Assembly: GCF_029227915.1 (NCBI RefSeq)
Contig: NC_079885.1
Location: forward strand, 23,373,001-23,437,000
DNA from: Hydractinia symbiolongicarpus
Taxonomy: Eukaryota > Cnidaria > Hydrozoa > Anthoathecata > Hydractiniidae
Direction: 5' to 3'
Length of the DNA stretch: 64,000 nucleotides
Positions 34,431 through 45,263 of the stretch are shown here, one piece after another (position 1 is the stretch's first letter; the number at the start of each line of letters is the position of its first letter). The position numbers were made by a program, and so were the translations under genes. Under the pieces are notes generated by a model. The model was not told the DNA's origin. It did no database searches and saw nothing but the letters and a program-made list of their open reading frames with translations.

Positions 34431-35900
34431 TTTCCCTGAGGTCTAGGATATTACACGCAGTTTATAAGAATATCTGGCTGGGATATGAGGTTAAACAATT
34501 ACGGAGTTTCATACCGCGCAGGTCTGATCACTATAGAGAAACGCTTGTGGGGACAAATTTTTAGCTTGTTAATGTTGCACTCGATTACCCCTATTGGTTT
34601 CCCGGTCATTTGCTCATAAAGTTTATACCGTATGGGCGCAGTTGAGGCATAAATTGCTAATTTTAGTATATATTCTTTCCTTATATTTATACTTAAGCCA
34701 TTGTACACAATCTTTCTTTTCCATTATTGCAAAAACAATACGTAAAGTGTTAAACAGCAAATAACTGTAATATAATAACTTGGAAGTGTGTACAAACGCT
34801 AGCTAAATGTTTACACTTTGCGGGAGTTCTGAAAATTTGTCCCTACAAGCCACTTCGCTCGGGCCCAGACCTGCGCAGTATGAAACTCCGTAATAGGTTC
34901 TATTGTTCAGGACAATAGGGAAATAACAATAATGATCAGCCTGGTTAGAATTTGAGAACGCTATAAGAGAAAGCATGTAGGTATAAAAAAACGATTATTA
35001 TATATTGACAGAGTTATTTAAGCCTTAGTCAAAATTATTTACCTTTTATATCACTTCTTTCCAAGAAATTATTTAAAAGCCTTAAATATTATAAAAGTGT
35101 ATAATGTTTGGTAGTCTAGTAAACTAAACTCATCATTTTTCCCTAAAGCAGGGTTAAAAAGGCAGGACAGAAATCGAAGCGCGAGAGCAGAAAAGAGAGA
35201 CAGGTATCCTATTATAATAATTATGACATCATCTAAAGTTTTTTAATAAGTTTATATCTTGTTTTAAAACGGCTTTCTGGAATCAAAACTTATTTTATCA
35301 GTTAAAATAAACATTAATCTTCCACATAGCTTGTAGAAAAAGTTTATTATTTAACCTTTTACAAATATTTTTTAATATTTTTAAATATTTTTATTCATGG
35401 TTCCATTTCATTATATTTTTTAAATTTTTATTATATTTATGAAGAAAGAATAATTTGATTTGGTTGTTTTTTTAATAACTTTCAATCTGCGAAAAAATGT
35501 TAGTTTGGTGCTGAAAATGAAGAAAGAAGCTCGACGTAGTAATTAAGGAAACTTTCACGGCTTTTCCGTGATTATTTGGCAATATTTGTTAAAAATAAAT
35601 AAGCAAACTTAATGACGTAAAACCATTATATACGGTTTAACAGACGCCGTTTTTTCTAGGGCGTTTTAAATAATTTAATTTAAGGAAGTGTGATCACCCG
35701 GTATTGGTCATAAATTTGTTTTGAAGTATGTTAGGGCGTTGTGCGGATGATAAAAAAGAACGAGTTAAGTTAAGAAATTAAAGGTTAGTTTTCAGCCAAG
35801 TATATGTATCATTAGCATTTATATTATTATTATACATTAGTATTATATTATTTATACTAGCTGTTTCCCGTGGAAGAATCCACTGTATTCCATTTAATTT
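34431..35900. other. No supported gene
   Basis: AT-rich. The open frame on the minus strand at 34499-34708 has no splice context or motif and was not accepted. Confidence 0.35.
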
Positions 35901-35929
35901 ATGTAGCAGATATATGTCCATCAAAAAAC

Positions 35930-37620
35930 AAACAATACAGCAGTGCGCATCTTACATCTGCATTATTATATAAATGACCAAAAAAATTAAAGGTTTTCAA
36001 CAACTGCAGTATTTATGTGACATTTAAAATCTAAATCTACTAAAATTACTTGCTCTGACCATCTGACAAATGCGAAAATTATTCGGAAAGAAGTTCCCAA
36101 AAGCATTTCAACATACATCTCACCCTTAAAATTTAAATCACTTAAAACGCCACATATATACAAAAAAGCTGATCAATGTCAAACACAAATCTCCCTCATT
36201 GTATATGTTAAAATCAGTTAGTTTATTGCAAACCCTGCCAAAGGTTGACACACAATGTAAAAAATAAACAATAAATTGTGCCTCTGACAGAATTTTTTAT
36301 CTAAGGTGTAAAAAAAGGGATTTGCAAGGACAAATTATAATGCAATAAAACATTATTTGATATATTGCATACAGTCCCTCCTCACCAAACTTTAGACAAA
36401 ATGCCAACAAAATAACGGTGTTTAAACCTAAAATTAATAAAGTCCTTTTAGCAATTTGCATGCTGTTTTACCATCAATAAAGTAAACAAAATTTCAAATC
36501 TCACATAGTATTCTGTCACAAATTTTCATAAAATATATATATAAGTCATAATGAGTCATGTTAAACAACAGCAATCAATCTGTATATAAGTTCATTTTAT
36601 GTCAATTTTTGCACCAATTTTGCAACACAAAATACAAATTCTAAATAATACTAAAATCTCTTATTTTGGTCCTTCGCATACCGACGGTCTCCCACAAAAG
36701 TTTAATCAAAATGTAAAAAATGAGAGGTAACGACAAAATCAAAGTTTGCAAAATTTAATTATTTCAGTACATATATCTACTGCATATGCCCTCTAAAACA
36801 ATATTTTAATCCAAAATGCCAAAGAAAAACAGTTTGCAACAAAAATCAGTTATTTCGATAATATTGCATACACTCTTTCCTCACAAAAGCTTCACAAAGT
36901 GTAAAAAAAAGAATGGTTGTAGGGAGTGCTTCTGATTCAACAAAAAAAGTTTTTTTGACATATTGCATCTAGCCCTTACCCATTAAATCTTACACAAAAT
37001 TTCTAAAACTATATACGATTTAGAACACATCAAATTTAAATCGAGAAGGATCAGTCATTTCGATATATTGCACGGAGTCCTCCCCAGTAAGAATTTATAC
37101 AAAATATAGAAAAACAAAGCTTGCAAGGTGTAAAATTGAATTCTTCTTCTGTGTATATATATATGGTCCTTCCTCGCAACATTAACATAAAATGTCAAAA
37201 AGGTTCAGATATAACATCTAACACAACAAAAATCAGTTCTATCAGTATATGTCATGCCATTGTCTTCCACCAAATGTTCCCCTTAAAGTTTCACAGACAC
37301 AGCCTGTAAATTAAAAACAACTAAGATCAGGTATTTTGGTCTATTTCATACCATTCTGTTCCAAATAACTTATAAAATGTAAAAATTGAGTGGTAAAACA
37401 GAAATGTCAAAAAGAAGAAAAAAATAGCTTACAAAGAGTATAAAATTGAAATCAACAAAGTAGCTTTTTTGGTGTATTAAATATAAGCCATACGCACAAA
37501 AGTTTACACTAATTGTAAGAAAATGGTTGTGTTTAGTAATTCTAAATTAAGAAAAGTCAGTTCTTTTAGCATGCTGATTAAGGTTTTTGCCCACAATTTG
37601 AAACAAATTAAATTTACATT
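35930..37620. repeat. Highly diverged tandem array
   Basis: A composite motif (ATATTGCATA, then a C/T-rich CAGTCCCTCCTCACC-like block, then AAACTTTAGACAAAATG) recurs at about 36360, 36660, 36855, 36960, 37060 and 37165, separated by roughly 95-190 bases. Copies are too diverged for a fixed unit. No coding frame survives. Confidence 0.5.
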
Positions 37621-38200
37621 TTAAAAATAAGTAATTTCTGAACTTTATTTTCAGAATATTTGGAGGAAAAGAACTTCGCAAACCAAAAAAAACCCAGGAA
37701 AATGTTTAAAATTTTCAGGGTTAATAACTTTTGATGTGTTTTGTGGGAATATATATACTGGGAATCTTTAGTTTAAAGCTAGCATTAGCTAGCTACAGCA
37801 GCTAATAGCTAGTCACTTAAATATAAACTGGAGACTTAGCTAGGTATAAAGAACATGGCTACATATATATATATATATTCCTAGCTAGCTAGCAAGATTT
37901 ATTTTGAATGAAAGAGTAGAGAATACTCAAAAAGAACAGCCATCTTTTTCGTAAACACAATTTCCGTTTCATGCTAGGAACTTCATTTAACAGTCCGTAT
38001 GCTTTGTGAATATCTAATACCGTTTCATATGTAGCGATACCTATATATATATGCTAACATAGAGTTTTTTGGCATAAGGGTATATATATTTATATCGTTA
38101 TTAGCAGCGGGTTATATATTTACACCTTATGTGCGATTTCTATGCAGTACATCCATAATTTTTTTAGTTAAATTTTAGCGTACGGCCACGTCATAAGAAA
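37621..38200. other. GCTAGC and (TA)n simple repeats, no gene
   Basis: AGCTAGC words cluster at about 37778-37890 with (TA)n runs near 37862-37880, 38040-38052 and 38080-38095. This is the left flank of the LINE. Confidence 0.45.
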
Positions 38201-38207
38201 GTGACCC

Positions 38208-39595
38208 GTGATTTCCGTGTCGTGGACTCACAGTTTTACTCACGCAAGGGAATTAATATATAAGATATCAGTTTATGCTCCACAGTGTGGACTCAGTGAG
38301 GAAGATAAAGATAAGTTTTATGATGAGTTAATAGTAGTCACATCAAAGTTTGGAGACACTGAACTTGTCATGGTGGGCGGTGACTTTAATGGTCATGTTG
38401 GGAAGTCATCTGAAGGTTATAGAGGTGTGCATGGAGGCTATGGATTCGGGAGCAGAAATAAGGAAGGGGAGAGATTGCTTGAGTTTGAAATGGCAACGGA
38501 CATGGTGGTTTGCAACACATCATTCAGTAAGGGACAGAGTAGGCTGATAACATATGAGTCAGGTGGTTGTAAGACACAGATAGATTACTTCCTGGTTAGA
38601 AAGTCAGACAAGAAAGTGGTGAAGGACATGAAAGTTATATCAGGGGAAGAGTGTGTTTCCCAGCATAGGTTGCTGGTTTGTGATATTATCTTGAAGAGTG
38701 TTAAAGAAGTCAAGGGAAAGTACAGGCCCCGCCGTAAAGTCTGGAAGCTGAAGGAAGAGATTGTAGCAAGACAATTTAGTGCAAAAGTTCAGCAGTTAGC
38801 CCACAATGGTCAATGTGATAGTGACAATGTTGAAAGTACTTGGACTACTTTGAATAATTGTCTTCTAGAAGCTTCTGATGATACCTGTGGGTGGACGAAA
38901 AGACCAGCTAGACATAGACAGATCTGGTGGTGGAATAATGAGGTTGACCAGTGTATAAAGGAAAAGAGAAAACTTTGGAAAGAGTGGAAGTCAGGTGGTA
39001 GTAAAAATATTTACTTAGAAGCTAAGCGTCGCGCTCGTACAGCAGTGTATAAGGCAAAATCAGAAGCAGAGAGAAACAGCTTTGCAGATGTGTTAAGAAG
39101 GGAAGACCAGCGCAATCAGGTATTCAAGATAGCAAAGCAAATGAAGAAGACTAATCAAGATGTTGTAGGTAAGAAGTGTATACGTAATGATGAAGATGTT
39201 TTGGCTAGCACAGAGGAGGAGAAAAGGGTAGCTTGGAAGAATCATTATCAGAGATTGCCTAACACTGAGTTTGATTGGGACGAGGATAATTTGTCTGATG
39301 ATGATGTTGTAGAAGGGCCAGCTATGCAGATCAAGACAGAATGGGTAGTGGAGGCTATTAGGAAATTGAAGATTGGCAAGGCTGCAGGAGTATCAGGTAT
39401 TGTTGCAGAGATGGTAAAAGCATCTGGATATATTGGAGTTGAGCTTATTACAAGTCTTGCTAACCAGATTATAAAGGATGGTGCTATTCCGAGTGGGTGG
39501 CAGTCGAGTGTAATAGTGAATTGTTTCAAGGGCAAGGGTGATGCTTTAGAAAGGGGTAACTATAGAGGTTTGAAGTTGGTTGATCAAGGTCTTAA
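38208..39595 (+). pseudogene. LINE ORF, endonuclease and start of reverse transcriptase
   Basis: Seen in order: ISVYAPQ, GDFNGHVG near 38382 and QIDYFLV and QHRLLVCD further on, the signatures of an APE-type endonuclease. A basic linker follows, and then the fingers of the reverse transcriptase (RKLKIGKAAGVSGI, where the usual Asp is Ser). The first part of the endonuclease (with its catalytic Asn and Glu) is missing by 5' truncation. The frame stops artificially where the TTAA element is inserted. Confidence 0.85.
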
Positions 39596-39995
39596 GGTCT
39601 AGACACATCTCTCGCCTTCGATTTTTTAATTCCATATGAATAATTCATAAAAAGCGGTCTTTCACAATTCAGGGGGTAAAATTACCAAAATTTTTAAACA
39701 TATAATAAAATATCAGCCCTGGCTAGCATTTTATCTATTTTTGTCAGTTCGGCGCGCTCCAGGTAAATACGTCACACGCGACATATTATTTCAGCCTCGC
39801 TTTAGTGCCTATCATCCGCCATCCATATAAACAATCGAAACGAGAGACCGCATGCTTTTTTGTAAACAAGAATGAGTTGTTGTTCAGTTGGTGTTAGGAA
39901 AGAAAACAAATAATTATTTAATTATTTTATAGAAATTAGTTCTAAATAAGAATTTTTTGTCAAAATTTTAGTTGATTTTTAATCGGACAGTACCT
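39596..39995. mobile_element. 400-bp MITE in TTAA, inserted in the LINE
   Basis: TTAA at 39592-39595 and 39996-39999 brackets it exactly, and removing it with one TTAA restores the LINE reading frame. The right end (TCGGACAGTACCT) matches the ends of the 26432-34098 block. The left end (AGGTCTAGACA) matches only in its first bases. No coding capacity. The exact TTAA duplication points to a piggyBac-like transposase acting in trans. Confidence 0.75.
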
Positions 39996-39999
39996 TTAA

Positions 40000-40520
40000 A
40001 GTTATTAAAAGAGTGATTGATAAGTTACTTAGAGAAAGAATTGATATAGATAAGATGCAATTTGGTTTTGTTCCAGGGCGTGGCGCTACAGATGCAATAT
40101 TTATACTCAGACAGCTTCAGGAAAAGTATTTAGGAAAGAGAAAGGATCTCTATTTTGCCTTTGTAGATTTAGAGACAGCTTTTGATAGAGTGCCACGTAA
40201 AGTTATTTGGTGGGCTATGAGAAAATTAGGTGTAGATGAGTGGCTAGTTACGATGGTACAGTCTATGTACAGCAATGCTAGAAGTCGTGTCAGGATTAAC
40301 AATTCACTTAGTGATGAATTTATTGTAAATGTTGGTGTACATCAGGGTTCTGTACTTAGTCCTTTGTTGTTTATTCTAGTCTTAGAAGCGCTGTCGATGG
40401 AGTTCAGAACAGGTTGTCCATGGGAGTTATTGTAAGCAGATGATTTGGTTCTCATAGCAGAGTCGATGGAAGAATTAGTTGAAAAGTTTGAGAAGTGGAA
40501 GAAAGGACTAGAAGAGACAG
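40000..40520 (+). pseudogene. LINE reverse transcriptase palm, with a stop codon in the catalytic motif
   Basis: FAFVDLETAFDRVP is motif A and VHQGSVLSPLLF is motif B. Motif C should read YADD; here it is TAA GCA GAT GAT at 40433-40444, so the Tyr codon has become a stop. A frameshift follows near 40520. Confidence 0.88.
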
Positions 40521-40544
40521 GTAAACACAGCAAAGCCTAAAGTC

Positions 40545-41387
40545 ATGATTAGTAGCATTGCAGCCAAGTGTGACCTTGTAGTTGGAAAGTGGCCTTGTGG
40601 AGTTTGCAGGAAAGGGGTTGGTAGTAACTCAATTTTTTGTCAGACTTGCAAGCATTGGGTACATAAGAAGTGCAGTAGTATTAGTGGAAGGTTAAGAGCT
40701 GACATACAGTTTGTATGCAAGCGTTGTAAAGGTGAGATTATAGTATTTCCAGCTTTAATGATGTACAACAGTGGCTCGTTAGAGATAGTTGAGAACTTCT
40801 GTTACTTAGGTGATATGTTGGGCAGTGAAGGGGGTGTTGGAAGGAGTGTTACTTGCAGGATAGGTTCTGCTGGGAAAAAGTTCAGAGAGTTACTTCCTTT
40901 GTTGACTAGGAGAGTCCTGGCAATTGAGGTAAAAGGTAGGTTGTATGGGGCCAGTGTAAGAAGTGTTATGTTGTACGGTAGGGAGACATGGGCAGTAAAG
41001 CAGGAAGATCTTGACCGTTTAGAAAGGAATGATATGAGAATGGTTAGGTGGATGTGTAACGCCAGTCTGAGAGACAGAAAGAGTTTAGATGAGCTAAGAA
41101 GCAGGCTAAGTCTCCGTAGAATTAAAGATGTTATCCAGATAAGAAGATTGAATTGGCTGGGGCACTTGGAAAGAATGGAGGAGGATAATTGGGTAAGAAA
41201 GTGTAGAGACTTGATAGTTCCTGGGGCAAAGCCCAGAGGCAGACCGAGAAAGACTTGGCAGGAGGTTATAAGGACAGACTTGATACAGAGGAAGTTGAGT
41301 TTAGATCTAACACAGTCTAGATCAGATTGGAAGAGGGTCATTAATATACCCCGTCCAACCCATGCTAGCATGGAAAACGGACGTTAA
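40545..41387 (+). pseudogene. LINE C-terminal region with zinc-binding motif
   Basis: In the frame after the shift: CGVCRKGVGSNSIFCQTCKH followed by WVHKKC, a PHD-like Cys/His cluster found in several LINE reverse transcriptases. Then a thumb and connection region (LGDMLGSEGG, SVMLYGRETW, RLNWLGHLERM, KPRGRPRKTW) and a normal stop. The region itself is intact, so decay is limited to the changes upstream. Confidence 0.85.
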
Positions 41388-41415
41388 GCCGAGAATGATG
41401 ATGATGATGATGATG

Positions 41416-42254
41416 TGTATATATGTGCATAAGCACATCAATTTGTCCACCTGTTTGTTTTATTAATCTGAACCAGGCCTTAATTCAAGAGTTGAAAGCT
41501 TGCAGACCAGATATAATATCACTTCCAAGGCCTGAGATTCATTATTAATCATTTTTTCGAGGTTCAAAGTTCAGGTTTAAAAAAACACCGAAAAACGTGT
41601 ATTTTACAGAACCCCACCTTAACTGCGTCGAGAGAATGAAAATTTTGTTATTGATTTAATGACTTTCAATCTATAAAAACATGATGGTGTTGTGTTGTCT
41701 TACTGCTGATTTACAGACTTGCTGATAGAGATTTTAATAAATGTATTTTATGTTGTCATTTATTCCCCTTTTTCGATCAATTGTTTAGATACTTTACGTG
41801 TATCGTGTATCTTGGAAAGTCAGTTTTATGGCGTTTTAGTGCTTACGGGGTTAAAGGGTGTTGGCTTTCTAGTGCTACGCCCTGGACCCGTTGGTGGACT
41901 CACAACGCCCCATAAACCCAAAGTTGAGTAATATCGCACTGCGATGTTGACCCTACGGGTCAAAAGTTCGACTAAGGGTAATTTTTTCCTGGCTACACCC
42001 CTGAATGCTTACTAACTTTATTCAATATGTTTTCCTACAAATTTTACCCGACAACGATGTGAAGACTTCTTTATTCAAAGAATAAAGAAGTCTATATTAA
42101 AGGAGATTTTAGAACTCAATTTTTCGCTGAAAAAACTCAATTTTTTTGAAATTAAAAGCAATAGAAAATTCAATACATTTAAAGCATACAGAAAATAGTT
42201 GTTTCTCTTTCTGTCTTTCTTCCTCAAAGATCAGTCTGAGATCATTCGCCGCAG
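41416..42254. other. No supported gene; left flank of the Maverick-type element
   Basis: A moderately GC-rich patch at about 41830-41990 (ACGCCCTGGACCC, GACCCTACGGGTC) may be an old SINE or MITE, but I found no box A/B pair or inverted ends. Confidence 0.35.
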
Positions 42255-42790
42255 TGTTCCACCCAAAGTAGGGCGGCTGCCCAAAGTCGGGCATTTTCAA
42301 ATCATAACCCAAGTAGGGCAAAACTATGCAAAGTAAAACAGATTCTTTTATCAGTTGAAACTGCATTCCTTGCGCCTTGAAATAACTTCATTAAACTACT
42401 TTACTCTTATGAACACATAGTTAACCAAAATTTAAACTTTTAATCTACAACTATTTCAATAATAGCATGCCCAGAATAGGGTAGTATTTTAGATTTTTGA
42501 CCGACTTTGGCCAGAAAATAGCAACAGAGATAGAAAAATGTCTGTTCTGGGACATGTGCACGCACATATAAAGGAAATTCCAAAAAATGCCAATAACCAA
42601 CACAAAATAATATTAAATGCCAATAACTAACACAAAATCATATTAAATGATATATATATTAAATACCATACCAAAATAATATTAAATGATTTATACATTA
42701 AATACTAACACAAACTCATATTAAATGATATATATATAATATGACATACAACGCATGCGCAATAACATATGCTCATATTATATAGAATAT
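42255..42790. repeat. Left terminal inverted repeat of the Maverick-type element
   Basis: The outer part carries CCAAAGT(A/C)GGGC words. The inner part (about 42530-42665) matches 57210-57345 in reverse complement almost base for base (AGAGATAGAAAAATGTCTGT, GGGACATGTGCACGCACAT, CCAATAACCAACACAAAAT). Subterminal copies of an AACTAACACAAA-type motif with ATATTAAATG follow. Confidence 0.85.
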
Positions 42791-42811
42791 ACCCGAAACC
42801 TTTAAAAATAA

Positions 42812-42982
42812 ATGACTGAGTATTGTGATGAATGTGGAATTGATCTCGATAAATATGATAGATGCAAGTGTGGACGGAGGTTAATTATATGCGGGAAAAT
42901 GCCGTGTTGGCAGCATTACATGATGTTTATCACGTATAATGGTGGATGCTGTCCTTGTAAAAAACACTTAGTTAGAGTCTAA
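42812..42982 (+). CDS. Small zinc-ribbon-like protein of the Maverick-type element
   Basis: 56 codons, ATG preceded by TTTAAAAATAA. The protein has Cys pairs CDEC, CKC, C, C and CCPC (MTEYCDECGIDLDKY..., then CKCGRRLIIC and CCPCKK), consistent with one or two bound zinc ions. It is the first gene inside the left repeat and reads toward the next gene, 18 bases away. The role is unknown; such small Cys-rich proteins in DNA viruses often regulate transcription or modify host ubiquitin signalling, but nothing here proves either. Confidence 0.6.
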   Translation: MTEYCDECGIDLDKYDRCKCGRRLIICGKMPCWQHYMMFITYNGGCCPCKKHLVRV

Positions 42983-43000
42983 TTTTCATAAATAAACAGG

Positions 43001-43599
43001 ATGTTTAAATTTTATGGAAATAATATTGAAACAGGCGACTTCTATAACAATTAACTGCATTTAACATCCTCGATATAAAGATCGAAAACATTGTACTTAG
43101 CGATCCAATACAAGCTAATAATAATGGTAAAGATGGGCGATTCGTTATAGGTTGCAAAAATGATAATAGAATTACCGCCCTACTAATCAGAACACCAGGG
43201 GGCTTATATAGCAATGGAGCATCGAGATATGATGAGAGTTTCCCACTTACGATGTCATTTAACTTACGGAAGCATCCAGAATGGCTTCAGAAATATCAAA
43301 GTATATTGATATGGATTGAGAAAATATATGGTACTGAATTCACTACCTCACCAGTTAAAAAAGGATATGTTAGTACCAAAGTAAAGGAATGGAATAGGGA
43401 GATTAATACTGATTTTCATGATCAACCACTACCACTGAAGCAGCCCTGCGACTGCATCTGCATTTTAAAGCTATCAAGTATCTATCGGCAAGGGAATAGG
43501 AACTGTCTGCAGGTTATGCTAGAAGAGGGTAAGTATAAACCAGTTCAACAATCCAGGACACGACACCTTGATTCAGATGACTCGTTCGTCGTCGTATAA
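43001..43599 (+). pseudogene. Maverick accessory protein, broken near its N-terminus
   Basis: The start ATG (MFKFYGNNIETGDF) is followed by an in-frame TAA at 43052-43054 and a frameshift near 43070. After that a frame of about 175 codons continues to 43599 with RFVIGCKNDNRITALLI, SNGASRYDES and a C-terminal KQPCDCICILKLSSIYRQG, ending in acidic residues. I recognise it as an accessory protein repeatedly seen beside Maverick-type polymerases in invertebrate genomes; its biochemical role is unknown to me. Confidence 0.65.
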
Positions 43600-43604
43600 T
43601 AAAC

Positions 43605-43880
43605 ATGAACGATTTGAAAAGAGAAGCGAGAGAGCTGGGAATGCGTGGCTACTCCACCATGAAGAAGGGTGAAATTATAGCCGCGATCCACAAGATAAAA
43701 TATAGAGATATTGCAACGCAAACCCTCGGGCCTAATTGTATATCACGCTTAGAAATCACGGCTATGAAAATACTCGATGAGTACATCAGAGGCCTCGAGG
43801 CAAAACAGAAACGAACAATAATTTATGACGGAGATTTCATGGTTGACGCTAGTACAGGTGAGGTTGTGGGTATCGTCTAA
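43605..43880 (+). CDS. SAP-like small protein of the Maverick-type element
   Basis: 91 residues, directly behind the previous gene (5 bases apart), with TATAATAAAC before the ATG. The N-terminal part (NDLKREARELGMRGYSTMKK then GEIIAAI) has the helix-turn-helix pattern of SAP or Rho-N domains that bind nucleic acid; a similar opening is found in the gene at 56969. The rest (IATQTLGPNCISR...) is a short helical tail. The frame is intact. Confidence 0.65.
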   Translation: MNDLKREARELGMRGYSTMKKGEIIAAIHKIKYRDIATQTLGPNCISRLEITAMKILDEYIRGLEAKQKRTIIYDGDFMVDASTGEVVGIV

Positions 43881-43925
43881 TTTGTTAATGAACAATTTAG
43901 ATTATAAATATTTTAGGCGGTTCAT

Positions 43926-44569
43926 CTAGATATTTCTTACATATTGAGCAGATTGCAAGTTTTTTAACAGTTCTTCTCTGGCCTCATGTCTTCCCTGAGC
44001 GACTAATTGCTGCCTTTTTTGTTCATTAATCGTCTCCACGATTTTCTTAGTGTGTTGGCGAATCTGCTCCTTTAGCAGCATATATTTTTGCTTCTCTTGG
44101 TTTATTAGTGAAAATTCATAATCACTTATCACTCCATTCTCGATGGCTTTCGAAATCAAATCAACGATGGAGTTCAGCTTTGTTTCCGCTAATAATCTTA
44201 TACTATCATGCTTTTTGCGTTTGTAATTCAGCTTCTTCCACCTTGTTTTAAGGCAGTCTGTCCCAACCCTACAGCGATCGCGATTCCTCCCATTGCCACT
44301 GCTAGGGGAACTCCTATCCCACTGAGCATGGTACCAATGCCAACACCGCTCGTGATCACGCTTATGGCGAGCAATCCGTGGTCCATATAATGGATCCAGG
44401 TACCATGCATTCCAAATTTTTTCGACAGCTTTTCACGTTGTTTAATCTCGCTTCGTAGGTATTGTTCTCTTTCCTCGATTTTCTTCAATCGATAGACCTG
44501 ACTTTCATCAGGCTCATGATCCGGTGCACTTGGCGGTAAGCTCGGGTAAAGTTTTGTAATATTCGACAT
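43926..44569 (-). pseudogene. Maverick membrane protein (glycine-rich hydrophobic core), frameshifted
   Basis: The first frame (44569 to 44228) reads a helical charged N-terminus and then a long hydrophobic glycine-rich stretch (LLAISVITSGVGIGTMLSGI and a second run GVPLAVAMGGIAIAVGL), likely two membrane spans. Near 44230 the frame shifts and the C-terminal coiled-coil-like part (ISKAIENGVISDYEFSLINQ ... KKIVETINEQKRQQ) continues to 43926. It is convergent with the gene at 43605-43880. Proteins with this layout are common in Maverick elements and may belong to the virion inner membrane or core; this is inference. Confidence 0.65.
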
Positions 44570-45245
44570 TTATTTTATAAGCATGCACATCGTTAGTCCT
44601 ACAAATAAAACGTTCTTATCATGGTGATATTCATCCGTCAGCATGGTGGAGCCTTTCAAAGGAAGGTATACAGGGTTATCAAAATTCCATATTAACATGT
44701 CTCCCCAGTTATTTAACTCCTTCGTTTCAAGCATAGCTAGTATCTTGGATATTTTTCCCATTAAGAAGGCATCTTTCCTCATCGAGTTGGTGGCAAGTAA
44801 GTCTCAGCCGCTGGTAAACATCAGTATTGTAGAAGCTGTCATGGTTTCCCTCGGTAAACATTAACTTAGTATTAAAATTATAACCCAAGAGCTCTTGCAG
44901 TGATTGATCGACTATCGCAACGTACCTCTTATTATCTCTGATTCTACATACCCCGTTCCTGAGTACGAAAAGTTTGATTCTAACCCCTGCTTGACTGTTG
45001 ATGATACTCACCAAATCTTCAATCCTATACAAACCCTTCTCAATCAAGATGAGCGCTTCAAAATCCCCAACATTAAAGTTCCCGTCATCGGTCGAACCAG
45101 GCGCCGATTTGTAAATGTTGATCTCGTTCTTTTTTTGAAAAGGTGGGTCGAATGCTAATCGACTTCAATGCGATCATAGTATCGTCCCCCAGATATTCAT
45201 CAAAGACTATTGGTTCCTCAATATCAGTAATATACAGCTGCTTCA
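44570..45245 (-). pseudogene. Maverick structural-type protein, two frameshifts
   Basis: The start (MKQLYITDIEEPIVFDEYLG) lies 18 bases from the divergent gene at 45264. Shifts near 45150 and 44808 divide it into three frames covering about 220 codons. Recognisable parts are KNEINIYKSAPG, EKGLYRIEDLVSIINSQ and WGDMLIWNFDNPVYLPL. I take it for one of the small virion proteins of Maverick elements; no enzymatic motif is present. Confidence 0.55.
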
Positions 45246-45263
45246 TCTTTCTTTAAAGAAAAG
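45246..45263. promoter_or_regulatory. Divergent 18-base spacer with palindromic TTTAAA core
   Basis: CTTTCTTTAAAGAAAAG lies between two start codons on opposite strands. It is nearly symmetric, so each gene sees TTTAAAGAAA(A)G directly before its ATG. A TATA-like element this close to the start leaves almost no 5' leader. Confidence 0.5.

Larger units (their letters stand above)
38200..41415 (+). mobile_element. 5'-truncated LINE (APE endonuclease / reverse transcriptase), degenerate
   Basis: The body runs from within the endonuclease domain to a (TGA)n tail at about 41394-41415, which marks the 3' end. RTE/L2-like elements commonly end in such a microsatellite. The coding region is interrupted by a 400-base insert (39596-39995), a nonsense codon at 40433-40435 and a frameshift near 40520. 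It is a dead copy. Confidence 0.85.
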
